DNA of 43,546 bases from Sanguibacter keddieii (GTDB lineage: Bacteria; Actinomycetota; Actinomycetes; Actinomycetales; Actinomycetaceae). The stretch's first letter is position 1. The number at the start of each line of letters is the position of its first letter. A model generated the notes under the pieces. It was given only the letters and a program-made list of their open reading frames with translations. It was not told the origin of the DNA and did not search any database. The DNA is taken from contig NZ_JVOJ01000007.1 of assembly GCF_001064145.1 (NCBI RefSeq), forward strand, positions 1-43,546, given 5' to 3'. Positions 1 through 8,864 of the stretch are shown one piece after another. The translations under genes were made by a program, and so were the position numbers.

Positions 1-1
1 C

Positions 2-178
2 GTGGGGATCTTCCCCAACCGCCAGGCCATCATCCGCCTGGTCGGAGCCGTCCTCGCCGAACAAAACGACGAATGGGCCGAAGGCCGACGCTACCTCAGC
101 CTCGACATCCTCACCAAATCACGACTCACACCCCAACCCACCCAACAGGAGGACCCCCCACTCCAACTCAGCGCATAA
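2..178 (+). CDS. IS256-family transposase, C-terminal end (partial)
   Basis: The window opens inside this gene. The open frame reads [20 protein letters not shown], then an Asp-Glu-Trp-rich stretch and SLDILTK, and stops at TAA 176-178, giving 58 visible residues. Pro-Asn-Arg followed by a helical segment with EQNDEW and GRRYLS is the usual end of IS256 (mutator) transposases of actinobacteria. The DDE catalytic residues lie upstream of the window. Family assignment is from recognition of the C-terminal pattern; whether the full element is intact cannot be judged. Confidence 0.85.
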   Translation: MGIFPNRQAIIRLVGAVLAEQNDEWAEGRRYLSLDILTKSRLTPQPTQQEDPPLQLSA

Positions 179-202
179 CCCAACCCGAAGGACACAAAAC
201 GA

Positions 203-226
203 TTACACCACTCCACAGGACTTGAC
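203..226 (+). mobile_element. Probable right terminal inverted repeat of the IS256 element
   Basis: Twenty-five bases after the transposase stop lies a segment of the form TTACACCACTCCACAGGACT. Actinobacterial IS256-family elements commonly end in a very similar sequence. The left end is outside the window, so neither the inverted match nor a target duplication can be checked and the exact boundary is approximate. Confidence 0.5.
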
Positions 227-300
227 CTCTCGCTCGCTTCTGTCGACACTGAAAAAATGACATTCCCGACCAAATTTTTCTCCCGATTGGAGGTGTCACG

Positions 301-1386
301 ATGGGTTCCCGGTTAGGTGTTTTGCTTAAGACTTACTCTGGTTGGGAGATCTACTACAACCACTCGGCGGCCCAAACGGTCGGACTGGACATTGCGATCG
401 ACGGTATGGAAGCCACCTACGAGCGTGTGCGTTGTATGTCTCCGATGGGTGTTGATGATCCGCATGCTTGGAAGGGGGCGACGTGGATTGAGGGCACACT
501 TCTGATCGACGAGACCAGGAAACTGGTGGTGTGGGCAGAGGAGAGTGAGGCACTCTACATGCCTCGACTTATCAACTATCTCGTTGAGCACACCTGGCCT
601 GGGTGGACGGCCGCCTGGTCAGCCGAAGGAACCCGTGGAACTCTTCGAGCTGCGGGCGTCGATCCGGCCACCATCTTCACACACCGTTCTGATCGTTTGC
701 CGTGTGATCGCGCGCCCAGTCTAGAGCCATGGGATGAGTGGCACGGAGTTGATCCCATCACCGTGCGCATGGCAGACGGCACCTTGGTCACCTGGCGCGC
801 CTACGGCTTCCTGGATGATCTTACTGGATGCGGTCCTGAGAATTTCCTGGCTTTGGCTCGCGAGGTCGCCTCCCGACTACCGGATGAATCGGATGCGTGG
901 GAGCAGACCACGGATGACTATGTTCCGACCACCGGGATATTCGTGGACTACCAAGCACGCTCGTTGCGTTGGTGGTCGCTCCAGGACAGGGACATGCACC
1001 TGGAGGATTTCGATGCGCTGTGGCCGGGATGGACACTAACCAGCAGTTCGGACGACTACTCCTGGCACCAAGAACTCACCGGGCAGGTATTCCGTACCTG
1101 GGCTGACGATGTCAACGAATGTCGCTCCTGGATCGTGAGAGCTATTGAAGAAGGTACACGAGCCAACCCACTAGCAAGCTTGGCTAACGCCCTGTCAGGT
1201 CAGGGTCATAAGATCAGTCCGTACGCGTCCGCTCTGGAGTTCGTTCCCTCCAACCGTCACGCCGCGATGGAAACCTTCGACCGGCTCCTCAATGCCGTTC
1301 GAGACGCGCCGTTGAAGCCCGCGCGAATTATCGACCGACACGGAACTATCACACCCCCGTTCGAGGAGGGAGAGGCCGGATTCTAG
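301..1386 (+). CDS. Hypothetical protein with an internal duplication
   Basis: This 361-residue protein has no family I can name. The start is supported by GGAGGTG eight bases upstream of ATG 301. It has no signal peptide or membrane segment and is rich in Trp, Asp and Glu. Two parts resemble each other: residues about 64-107 (GTLLIDETRKLVVWAEE, then TWPGWTAAWSAEG) and about 212-252 (GIFVDYQARSLRWWSL, then LWPGWTLTSSSDDY). Each has a short beta-type strand, a Trp-rich step and the WPGWT signature, suggesting a duplicated domain. It sits between IS256 and IS30 remnants and its base composition is less GC-rich than the core genes, so it may be horizontally acquired cargo. An immunity-type protein is possible but unsupported. 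Confidence 0.75.
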   Translation: MGSRLGVLLKTYSGWEIYYNHSAAQTVGLDIAIDGMEATYERVRCMSPMGVDDPHAWKGATWIEGTLLIDETRKLVVWAEESEALYMPRLINYLVEHTWPGWTAAWSAEGTRGTLRAAGVDPATIFTHRSDRLPCDRAPSLEPWDEWHGVDPITVRMADGTLVTWRAYGFLDDLTGCGPENFLALAREVASRLPDESDAWEQTTDDYVPTTGIFVDYQARSLRWWSLQDRDMHLEDFDALWPGWTLTSSSDDYSWHQELTGQVFRTWADDVNECRSWIVRAIEEGTRANPLASLANALSGQGHKISPYASALEFVPSNRHAAMETFDRLLNAVRDAPLKPARIIDRHGTITPPFEEGEAGF

Positions 1387-1404
1387 GGGTGGTTGCAAGA
1401 CGGG

Positions 1405-1925
1405 TTATGTCCTGAGCAGCATTTCGAGGCATTGCTTGGGTGTGTCCCAGTTGAGCGTTTTGCCGGGGCACTCACCCCGCTGGTCAGCGATCACATCCAT
1501 ATCTGCTTCACTTAGGGGCCAACGACCAGAGCCTTTGGGCATGTAATTGATGCAGGAGCCCGTTCGTGTTCTCGTTCGTTGCGCACTGCCAGAGCGAATG
1601 CGGGTCACACAAGCACACGTCAAGCCCCACACTCCGAAGCGATCTCGCCACGCTAAACCAGATCGCTGCCCCAGTCCCACTTCAGCAACAAACGCAAGGA
1701 GTCAGGTAAGCCTGCACACTTATCGATAAGACATCGTCAACCTCGACGACTGCGTGTCCGTTAGGCAGGTAGAGCAACATCGTGAACCGGGTAGAGCACT
1801 CCACGAGTGCGCAGAGCACCTTTGCCCGAGATGCCAATGGACTGACAGATCGTCTCCACACACGAGTTCATGCTCTGACTTATGCGTGAAAAGCCAACCA
1901 AGCAGGCACAGATCTGTTCTAGAGA
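1405..1925 (-). pseudogene. IS30-family transposase remnant, frameshifted
   Basis: Read leftwards, three different frames carry consecutive pieces of an IS30-type transposase. First comes ALVECSTRFTMLLYLPNGHA (about 1750-1815), then DPHSLWQCATNENTNGLL (about 1549-1606), then YMPKGSGRWPLSEADMDVIA followed by GKTLNWDTPKQ, ending at TAA 1405-1407. These match the conserved order of the catalytic core and end of IS30 enzymes: LVER-T-RF-MLL, DPHSPWQRG-NENTNGLLRQY, and FPKGTDLS-DLDAVADELN-RPRKTLGW-TP. At least two frame changes separate them and the N-terminal part is missing, so this is a dead remnant. Confidence 0.8.
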
Positions 1926-2005
1926 CCACCTGAGTCGAGCCTGTCTCTAAGTTCTAGCGGTGGCGCGCGTCGCCAACAAGACCTGGGCGCAGTGCCGGTT
2001 GGCGC

Positions 2006-2066
2006 AAAAAACTCGCCCAGCACGGCCCCTCCAGCGGTTCCTCCGCGAAAAAACTCGCCCAGCACG
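2006..2066 (+). repeat. 19-bp direct repeat, two copies 42 bp apart
   Basis: AAAAAACTCGCCCAGCACG occurs exactly at 2006-2024 and 2048-2066. A related sequence in inverted orientation (GAACTTTTTCGCGC) lies at 2108-2121. The 42-bp step equals that of the neighbouring GAAACC array, so this may be a diverged extension of it. Confidence 0.8.
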
Positions 2067-2147
2067 CCTGAAAACAGCGTTTTTCGGCCGTTTTGGGCTT
2101 GCAGGACGAACTTTTTCGCGCACAGGACGTAGACGCGTGGCGACTTT

Positions 2148-2354
2148 GAAACCAATGAGACCTCTGCAACCGCTGATGCAGGCCACCGTGAAACCACCAT
2201 CACCACTGCTCGCCTCCGGAAGCGAGTTGTTGAAACCGACGACACCACTGCGCGCCTCCCCGAGCTGACCAATGAAACCGCCATCACCATTGCGAGCCCT
2301 CAACACCCGAAAAACCGACATTTTCCCCGCGCAAAGGTGTCACCGGTTTCATCG
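2148..2354 (+). repeat. 42-bp phased repeat array, locus 1 (4 forward units, 1 inverted)
   Basis: Forward units begin with GAAACC at 2148, 2190, 2232 and 2274, exactly 42 bp apart. The recurring pattern is GAAACC-N6-ACC-N2-TGC, followed by about 22 variable bases. An inverted unit, GCAAAGGTGTCACCGGTTTC, begins at 2331, 57 bp after the last forward unit. A homologous array with the same 42- and 57-bp steps lies at 42808-43010. Forty-two bases is four turns of B-DNA, so the conserved cores face the same side of the helix. No plausible protein is encoded here. Confidence 0.85.
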
Positions 2355-2363
2355 CGACGAAGC

Positions 2364-2479
2364 AGTGCACTAGATACAGCACCAATGCACCAGATAGCAC
2401 AGCATTGCACTGGCAACTAAGCAGTGCAATGCCTACCCAAGTAGCGCAATACTCCCGTAAGTAGTGCAATGCCCCTGAG
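2364..2479 (+). repeat. Six 20-bp repeats with an NNTGCA core, locus 1
   Basis: Hexamers of the form AGTGCA, AATGCA or ATTGCA (one AGCGCA) start at 2364, 2384, 2404, 2423, 2443 and 2463, steps of 20, 20, 19, 20 and 20. The last three units also share the flank AGTAGTGCAATGCC. The first hexamer is 33 bp after the start of the inverted 42-bp unit. The same numbers recur at 43024-43139. Confidence 0.85.
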
Positions 2480-2515
2480 CAACAAGCTCGACCACAGAAG
2501 ATAGACTCCATACCG

Positions 2516-2630
2516 CAATTTCGCACGTAATTCGATTGGATGAACATTCAACAAAGCCCCAAAACGTTGCAATTCCAGCGATCTGAATTCAATGTTTGAA
2601 ATAGTCGCAGGGGAATTACGTGCGAAATTG
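2516..2630. repeat. 105-bp inverted-repeat element, copy A (ACGT type)
   Basis: The ends CAATTTCGCACGTAATTC (2516-2533) and GAATTACGTGCGAAATTG (2613-2630) form a perfect 18-bp inverted repeat. The core, from TCGCACG to CGTGCGA, is 2521-2625, 105 bp. In the middle is CGTTGCAATTCCAGCG, a smaller dyad. Between the centre and the ends, TGAACATTCAA and TTCAATGTTTGA are also roughly complementary, so the whole unit can fold into one long imperfect hairpin. It is much more AT-rich than the genome. Other copies are at 19997, 41817, 43181 and 43323. Confidence 0.85.
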
Positions 2631-2747
2631 GGTACGGTCTCAGCAATGCGGCAAGTGAGGTCTGGACGTGACACCTGTGCGGTGGCGGGGCCTGGCTGGA
2701 CAACAAGCCGACACACCAGGCCACACATCAGCACACCAGGCACCACA

Positions 2748-2897
2748 GGTGTGAAGGGCGCCGGAGGGTCCTGCCGCGGTGCCGGTGGGCGGCGGCAGGG
2801 CCTGGCCGGGCACACCAGAACCACAAGCGCCGCCGGTGTGAAGGGCGCCGGAGGGATCTGCCGCGGTGCCGGTGGGCGGCGGCGGGGCCTGGCCGGG
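2748..2897 (+). repeat. Direct repeat of 63 bp, 87-bp period, in a GC-rich spacer
   Basis: The segment 2748-2810 recurs at 2835-2897 with a few changes; both start GGTGTGAAGGGCGCCGGAGG and end GGCCTGGCCGGG. It lies between inverted-repeat copy A and the asd terminator. The flank at 2638-2681 is also nearly repeated at 43440-43482, after copy C. Long open frames across this stretch on both strands reflect GC bias and show no recognisable protein. Confidence 0.75.
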
Positions 2898-3031
2898 CTT
2901 CGAGACGACGCGCCGAGCGAAGCTCGCGGCGCGGACGGCGAGCGGGCGGGCCGCCGCCCACCGGCACACACAGCGGCCGGGGCCTCCGGCACCCGGAACA
3001 CCCGTGGGGCCACAAGCAACCAAGCAACGCA

Positions 3032-3065
3032 AACGCGCGGCAGCCCGAGAGGGCCGCCGCGCGTT
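3032..3065 (-). terminator. Terminator of the lysC-asd transcription unit
   Basis: A 10-bp perfect inverted repeat (AACGCGCGGC / GCCGCGCGTT) with a 14-base spacer that itself extends the stem. It lies 20 bp beyond the asd stop and is followed leftwards by a T-containing tract. Confidence 0.7.
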
Positions 3066-3084
3066 CACGCAGTCAGTGGAATAC

Positions 3085-4275
<1,191 letters not shown>

Positions 4276-4797
4276 TCAGCGGCCGGTGCCGCCGTAGACG
4301 ACGGCCTCGGTCTCGGAGGCGTCGAGGCCGAAGGCGGTGTGGACGGCCTTCACGGCGCGGTCGAGGTCGTCGAGGCGGGTGACGACGGAGATGCGGATCT
4401 CGGAGGTGGAGATCAGGTCGATGTTGATGCCCGCATCGGACAGGGCGGAGAAGAGACGCGCGGAGACGCCGGGGTTGGTGCGCATGCCGACGCCGACGAG
4501 GCTGAGCTTGCCGATGTTCGGGTTGTAGCGCAGCTCGTCGAAGCCGATTTCGTCGCGGTGGGCCTCGAGGGCGTCGAGGGCCTTGCGCGCGTCGCCTTCG
4601 GGCAGGGTGAAGGTGATGTTGGCCTTCGTGGGGTCGGAGATCGGCAGGTTCTGGACGATCATGTCAATGTTGGCGCCGACCTCGGCGACGACGGCGAAGA
4701 CGCGGGCGGCGACGCCGGGGCTGTTGGGGACACCGGTGACGGTAATCTTGTCCTGCGAGCGGTCGTGAGCGATGCCGGAGATGACGGGCTTTTCCAT
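4276..4797 (-). other. Probable internal start for the aspartokinase beta subunit
   Basis: ATG 4795-4797, reading MEKPVISGIAHDRSQ, is in frame with lysC and is preceded by AGAGGA seven bases upstream. Translation from here gives 173 residues covering just the regulatory ACT region. Corynebacterial lysC is known to make a beta subunit of about this size from an internal start. The site is seen in the sequence; its use is inferred. Confidence 0.5.
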
Positions 4798-5592
4798 GGC
4801 GTTTTCCTCTGGGGACTTGAGGGCGGCGTCGGGCACGAGGCCCTTGAGTTCGGGGTTTGCGGGGGCGTCGGAGATCCAGGTGCCGTTCTTCTCGGAGAAC
4901 GAGGAGCGCACGTGCAGGGGCACCCCGTAGCGGCGCGCGAATTCAACGGCGCGCAGGTGGAGGATTTTGGCGCCGTGCGCAGCCATTTCCAGGGTTTCTT
5001 CCTGGGTGAGGGTACGCAGGCGGTGGGCCTTGGGGACGATGCGCGGGTCGGCGGAGAAGAGGCCGTCGACGTCCGTGTAGATTTCGCACACGTCGGCGTG
5101 GAGAGCAGCGGCGAGGGCGACGGCGGTCGTGTCGGAGCCGCCGCGGCCCAGCGTGGTGACGTCGTCGTCCTTGGAGATGCCCTGGAAGCCGGCGACGATG
5201 GCGACCTGCCCGTCCTTGACGGCGCGGGCGACGCGCTCGGGGACCATGCCGACGATCTGGGCGGCGCCGAAGTGGCTGTCCGTCTTGATGCCGGCTTGTG
5301 CGCCGGTGTAGGCGCGGGCTTCGACGCCGAGTTCGTTGACGGCCATCGCGAGGAGGGCCATGGAGATGCGCTCGCCTGCCGATAGGAGGATGTCCATTTC
5401 GCGCTCGGGCGGGTTGTCCGTGAGGGCTGCGGCCGAGTCGAGCAGGTCGTCGGTCGTGTCACCCATCGCCGATACGACGACAACGACGCGGTGTCCCGCG
5501 TTGTGCGTGTCCACAATGCGCTGGGCGACGCGCTTCATGGCTTCGGTGTCGGCGACGGAAGAACCGCCGTACTTTTGCACGATCAGTGCCAC
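4276..5592 (-). CDS. lysC: Aspartate kinase
   Basis: Phosphorylates aspartate, the first committed step of the lysine, threonine and methionine pathway. The 438-residue protein begins MALIVQKYGGSSVAD, the kinase KYGGSS motif, has the kinase core to about residue 245 and two ACT domains in the C-terminal third (for example ITVTGVPNSPGVAARVFAV and LSLVGVGMRTNPGVSARLF), which bind lysine/threonine for feedback control. The start is GTG 5592 with GAGG six bases upstream. A short hairpin (5626-5646) precedes the gene. It is followed by asd. In related actinobacteria the enzyme is an alpha2beta2 complex whose beta subunit starts inside the gene; a matching internal start is visible (see separate entry). 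Confidence 0.96.
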   Translation of the reverse strand: MALIVQKYGGSSVADTEAMKRVAQRIVDTHNAGHRVVVVVSAMGDTTDDLLDSAAALTDNPPEREMDILLSAGERISMALLAMAVNELGVEARAYTGAQAGIKTDSHFGAAQIVGMVPERVARAVKDGQVAIVAGFQGISKDDDVTTLGRGGSDTTAVALAAALHADVCEIYTDVDGLFSADPRIVPKAHRLRTLTQEETLEMAAHGAKILHLRAVEFARRYGVPLHVRSSFSEKNGTWISDAPANPELKGLVPDAALKSPEENAMEKPVISGIAHDRSQDKITVTGVPNSPGVAARVFAVVAEVGANIDMIVQNLPISDPTKANITFTLPEGDARKALDALEAHRDEIGFDELRYNPNIGKLSLVGVGMRTNPGVSARLFSALSDAGINIDLISTSEIRISVVTRLDDLDRAVKAVHTAFGLDASETEAVVYGGTGR

Positions 5593-5814
5593 TAGAGCCT
5601 CATTTCTATCGGTACGTGCCGATTCGCACGCCTTCGGGTGGCGTGCGCCACCACAACAATCCTACGGCCCGCCAGGCATCGCGCCGGGAACGACCGGCAT
5701 GTGGGCGCAGGTGACATGGGACGCGCCGGGGCGACCCAGAACACACGGGCCCGTGACGCCCGGAATTGCAACGATCCTGATCAGCGCGCGAAAGCGTCGC
5801 CCGCGCAGGCGCGC

Positions 5815-7362
5815 TCAGGCGGCGGGCAATGTCACGTCGATGACGGTCCCCTGCTCGGAGTCGACCAGCCGCACGGACCCACCCATCGCCCGCGCCAGCG
5901 ACTCGACGATCGACATTCCCAAGCCCGAGGAGCCGTGGCCGTCGCGCGTGCGCGAGGAGTCCCCACGCACGAAGCGGTCGAACACGCGGTCGCGAATCTC
6001 TGCCGGGATGCCGGGGCCGTCGTCCGCGACGCGCAGGGTCACCATCGACGAGGCCGGGGCGCCCTTGTCGGATTCCGCCCCCTGGGTGGCACGGGTCAGG
6101 GAGACGGTCACGCGAGTGCCGGCGGGCGTGTGCACGCGGGCGTTCGCGAGGAGATTGGTGAGGATCTGGCGCAGGGCCGCCTCGTCGCCGAGGACGGGTA
6201 CGTCCGCGGCCTCGCCGAGCTCCCACGCATGGTCGGGGGCGACCACGTGGGCGTCTGACAGAGCGTCCAGTATCAGCGGGATAACGTCGACATTGTCGCG
6301 TTTGAGAGCGCGGTCGCCGTCCAGCCGCGCCAGCGTCAGCATCTCCTCCACGAGGGACGCCATCCGCGCCCCCTCCGAGGTGATGCGCTCAAGCGCCTGG
6401 GTCCGGGAGGCCTCGTCGATGTCGCGGCGCGCGAGCTGCGCGTAGCCCTGCACGGAGGCCAGCGGCGTGCGCAGCTCGTGGGAGGCGTCGGCGACGAACT
6501 GGCGCAGCTTCGCCTCGCTGCGCGCGCGGCGCTCCATGCCGTCTTCCACCGCGTCGATCATCGAATTCAGGGCCCCCGCGACGTCCGCGACTTCCACGGG
6601 GCCGGAGGTGGCCTCCTCGCCGACGCGGGTCAGCTCCTCGGCGTCGTCGGCCAGGTCGCGGCTCGCGATGTCCGCGGCTGCCGCGCGCACAACACCGAGG
6701 GGACGCAGCTCGCGACGCACCCACGCCCGACCGGCGAACCCGGCGGCAATCGCGACGACGAGGGACAGGCCGACCTCGACCGCGACAAGCATCAGGACCA
6801 CGTCATCGACTCTGTCCATCTGCACGCCGACGAGAACGGTCTTGTCATCGACGACCTGGGAAGTCACTCGGAACGTACCCAACTCTTTAAGGTGCACGGT
6901 GTGCGGCACACCATCGGCGGGCACATGCGCCAGGATCTCCAACGCGGGCTCGTTCAGGTAGGTCACCGAGAAGTTGGAGACAACCGCACCGGCCACCTGC
7001 CCATCCTCGCTCACGTACTGAAGGGTGCCCTCGGCGATGCCGGAACCGCCAAACCCCGGCCCCTTGGGCCCGCCGGGAATGACCGGCCCACCGGGAGGCG
7101 GCATACGGCCACCGGACTGCGGGGCCGCCGGTGCCCCCTCGTCCGAATCCGCATCGGAGTCCACCTCATCGTCCGGCGCGTCCTCGACATCCAGGTGTTC
7201 GCCCGCGCGCTGGGAGAGGCGGTGCAGCTCTGAGTCCATATCGGCCAGCATCCAAGAACGCATGACCAGGGTGGACGCGGCAACCATGACGATGAGGGCG
7301 AGCGCGACGCACGCGGCCAGCGCGCGCGACAGGCGCCCGGCGAGGGACCGGCGGCGCGTCAC
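5815..7362 (-). CDS. Two-component sensor histidine kinase
   Basis: A 515-residue membrane kinase. Start GTG 7362 overlaps the regulator's stop (GTGA), indicating translational coupling. A first membrane segment lies near residues 14-34, followed by an extracytoplasmic part containing an acidic Asp/Glu stretch and a Pro/Gly-rich stretch (GGPVIPGGPKGPGFGG), then a second membrane segment near 185-210 and a HAMP linker. The H box is DASHELRTPLASVQGYAQ, the N box LTNLLANARVHTP, and the G boxes VADDGPGIP and GSSGLGMSIV. All catalytic elements are present. The layout resembles the MprB/TcrS type of actinobacteria. The acidic loop could bind cations, but the signal is unknown. Confidence 0.93.
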   Translation of the reverse strand: MTRRRSLAGRLSRALAACVALALIVMVAASTLVMRSWMLADMDSELHRLSQRAGEHLDVEDAPDDEVDSDADSDEGAPAAPQSGGRMPPPGGPVIPGGPKGPGFGGSGIAEGTLQYVSEDGQVAGAVVSNFSVTYLNEPALEILAHVPADGVPHTVHLKELGTFRVTSQVVDDKTVLVGVQMDRVDDVVLMLVAVEVGLSLVVAIAAGFAGRAWVRRELRPLGVVRAAAADIASRDLADDAEELTRVGEEATSGPVEVADVAGALNSMIDAVEDGMERRARSEAKLRQFVADASHELRTPLASVQGYAQLARRDIDEASRTQALERITSEGARMASLVEEMLTLARLDGDRALKRDNVDVIPLILDALSDAHVVAPDHAWELGEAADVPVLGDEAALRQILTNLLANARVHTPAGTRVTVSLTRATQGAESDKGAPASSMVTLRVADDGPGIPAEIRDRVFDRFVRGDSSRTRDGHGSSGLGMSIVESLARAMGGSVRLVDSEQGTVIDVTLPAA

Positions 7363-8066
7363 TGGGGTTCCCGCATGATGTATCCGGCGCCGCGCACCGT
7401 GCGGATGAGGGCCGGGCGATCCGCGTCGATCTTCTTGCGCAGGTAGGAGATGTACAGCTCGACGACGTTCACCTGGCCACCGAAGTCGTAGCTCCACACG
7501 GCGTCGAGTATCTTCTGCTTCGACAGCACAATTCCAACGTTTTCCATGAGATACCGGAGCAATTCGAACTCGGTGTTCGTTAACGTGATTTCTTCCCCGC
7601 CACGGCGCACATCGTGAGAGTCCACATCGAGGGTCAGATCCGCAACCTGCAGCACCGTCGAGGCCGCCTGCTGGGTGCGCCCAGCGCGACGCAACAGGCC
7701 CTCGACACGGGCCGCCACCTCGTCCAAGTCGAAGGGCTTCGTCACGTAGTCGTCCGCACCCGCGCGCAAGCCCTGCACGCGATCCGCGACCGCATCGCGG
7801 GCGGTGAGGAACAGGACCGGCAGCTCGGGGTCACGAGCGCGCAGGCGCTCCAGCGTCTCCAGGCCATCCATGCGCGGCATCTGCACGTCGAGAATCACGA
7901 CGTCCGGATGGAAGCTCGTCGCCTTCGCCAGCGCATCCAGCCCGTCCTTCGCCGTGGCCGTCTCCCAACCCTCGTGGCGCAGGGCCTGTGAGAGCAGGTC
8001 CGCCAGCATCGCCTCGTCGTCAACAACCAGCACTCGGGGCGCGTCTGAGCTCGCCTGGGTCGCCAT
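7359..8066 (-). CDS. OmpR/PhoB-family response regulator
   Basis: A 235-residue DNA-binding regulator paired with the kinase that follows it. The receiver domain has the acidic pair at residues 16-17, the phosphoacceptor Asp60 in VVILDVQMPRMDG, the conserved Thr in LFLTARD and Lys in YVTKPFD. The C-terminal winged helix runs from about 135 (LTLDVDSHDVRRGGEEITLT) to RTVRGAGYIMREPQ. Of two adjacent ATG codons I chose the second (8064-8066), because GAGGAGG then lies five bases upstream. The 203-bp gap up to recR should hold its promoter. Confidence 0.93.
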   Translation of the reverse strand: MATQASSDAPRVLVVDDEAMLADLLSQALRHEGWETATAKDGLDALAKATSFHPDVVILDVQMPRMDGLETLERLRARDPELPVLFLTARDAVADRVQGLRAGADDYVTKPFDLDEVAARVEGLLRRAGRTQQAASTVLQVADLTLDVDSHDVRRGGEEITLTNTEFELLRYLMENVGIVLSKQKILDAVWSYDFGGQVNVVELYISYLRKKIDADRPALIRTVRGAGYIMREPQ

Positions 8067-8238
8067 CATGGCCTCCTCACATGTCGGAGCGTTACCCTCC
8101 GATTGTGTCACACGTGCATCACCGACAGGGGGACGCGTGGCCCGAAGCACGACAAACGCCGCAGGTCGCGGGCACCGCGACCCCGGGGGCAACCGCTCGA
8201 ACACAACGCGAGGCCGCGCCCGCCGGCGCATCACAAGC

Positions 8239-8259
8239 ACGAGGCAGCCACGGCCTCGT
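8239..8259 (-). terminator. Small hairpin after recR
   Basis: ACGAGGC / GCCTCGT, a 7-bp perfect stem with a 7-base loop, starts 10 bp after the recR stop. No T-run is evident, so it is a weak terminator candidate. Confidence 0.35.
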
Positions 8260-8269
8260 CGGTGACAGC

Positions 8270-8863
8270 TCAGAGGCGGCGACGCCCCTCGAGCGCGCGG
8301 CCCAGCGTCACCGAGTCCGCGTACTCCAGATCGCCCCCCATGGGCAGGCCCATTGCCAGGCGCGAGGTTTCCACCCCCATCGTGGAGAGCATGCGCGCGA
8401 GGTAGGCGGCCGTCGCCTCACCCTCAACGTTCGGGTTGGTCGCCAGGATCACCTCGGTGACCGTTCCGTCCGCGAGGCGGCTCATGAGCGAGGCGATGTT
8501 CAGCTGGTCGGGCCCCACCCCATGGATCGGGTCGATGACGCCCCCGAGGACGTGGTAGCGGCCGCGGAAGACGCGCGCCCCCTCGATCGCCTGGATGTCC
8601 TTGGGCTCCTGGACGACGCAGATTGCGCTGGGGTCGCGGCGCACGTCGCGGCAGATGGAGCACTCGTCCTCTTCCGTGAGGTTGCCGCAGATGTCGCAGT
8701 GGCGCACGCGCCCACGCACGGCGTTGATCGCGTCGACGAGGCGCGCGACGTCCTCGGGCTCCGCGTCCAGGACGTGCATGGCCATGCGCTGCGCGGACTT
8801 CGGGCCGATGCCCGGCAGCTGCCCGAACTGGTCAATGAGGTCGGCCAGGGCACCGTCGTACAT
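8270..8863 (-). CDS. recR: Recombination mediator protein RecR
   Basis: RecR works with RecF/RecO to load RecA on gapped DNA. The 197-residue protein has the helix-hairpin-helix [17 protein letters not shown], a C4 zinc finger (Cys56, Cys59, Cys68, Cys71) and a Toprim domain (residues about 80-175: [32 protein letters not shown]). Length is typical. ATG 8863 lies one base after the dnaX stop and its GGGAGG ribosome site is inside the end of dnaX, so the two are translationally coupled. dnaX-recR is a widely conserved pair. Confidence 0.97.
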   Translation of the reverse strand: MYDGALADLIDQFGQLPGIGPKSAQRMAMHVLDAEPEDVARLVDAINAVRGRVRHCDICGNLTEEDECSICRDVRRDPSAICVVQEPKDIQAIEGARVFRGRYHVLGGVIDPIHGVGPDQLNIASLMSRLADGTVTEVILATNPNVEGEATAAYLARMLSTMGVETSRLAMGLPMGGDLEYADSVTLGRALEGRRRL

Positions 8864-8864
8864 G

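Noticed and set aside
2148-2354. CRISPR array (regular ~20-bp conserved, ~22-bp variable units)
   Set aside because: The conserved parts are too diverged between units, inverted copies occur, and no cas genes are present.
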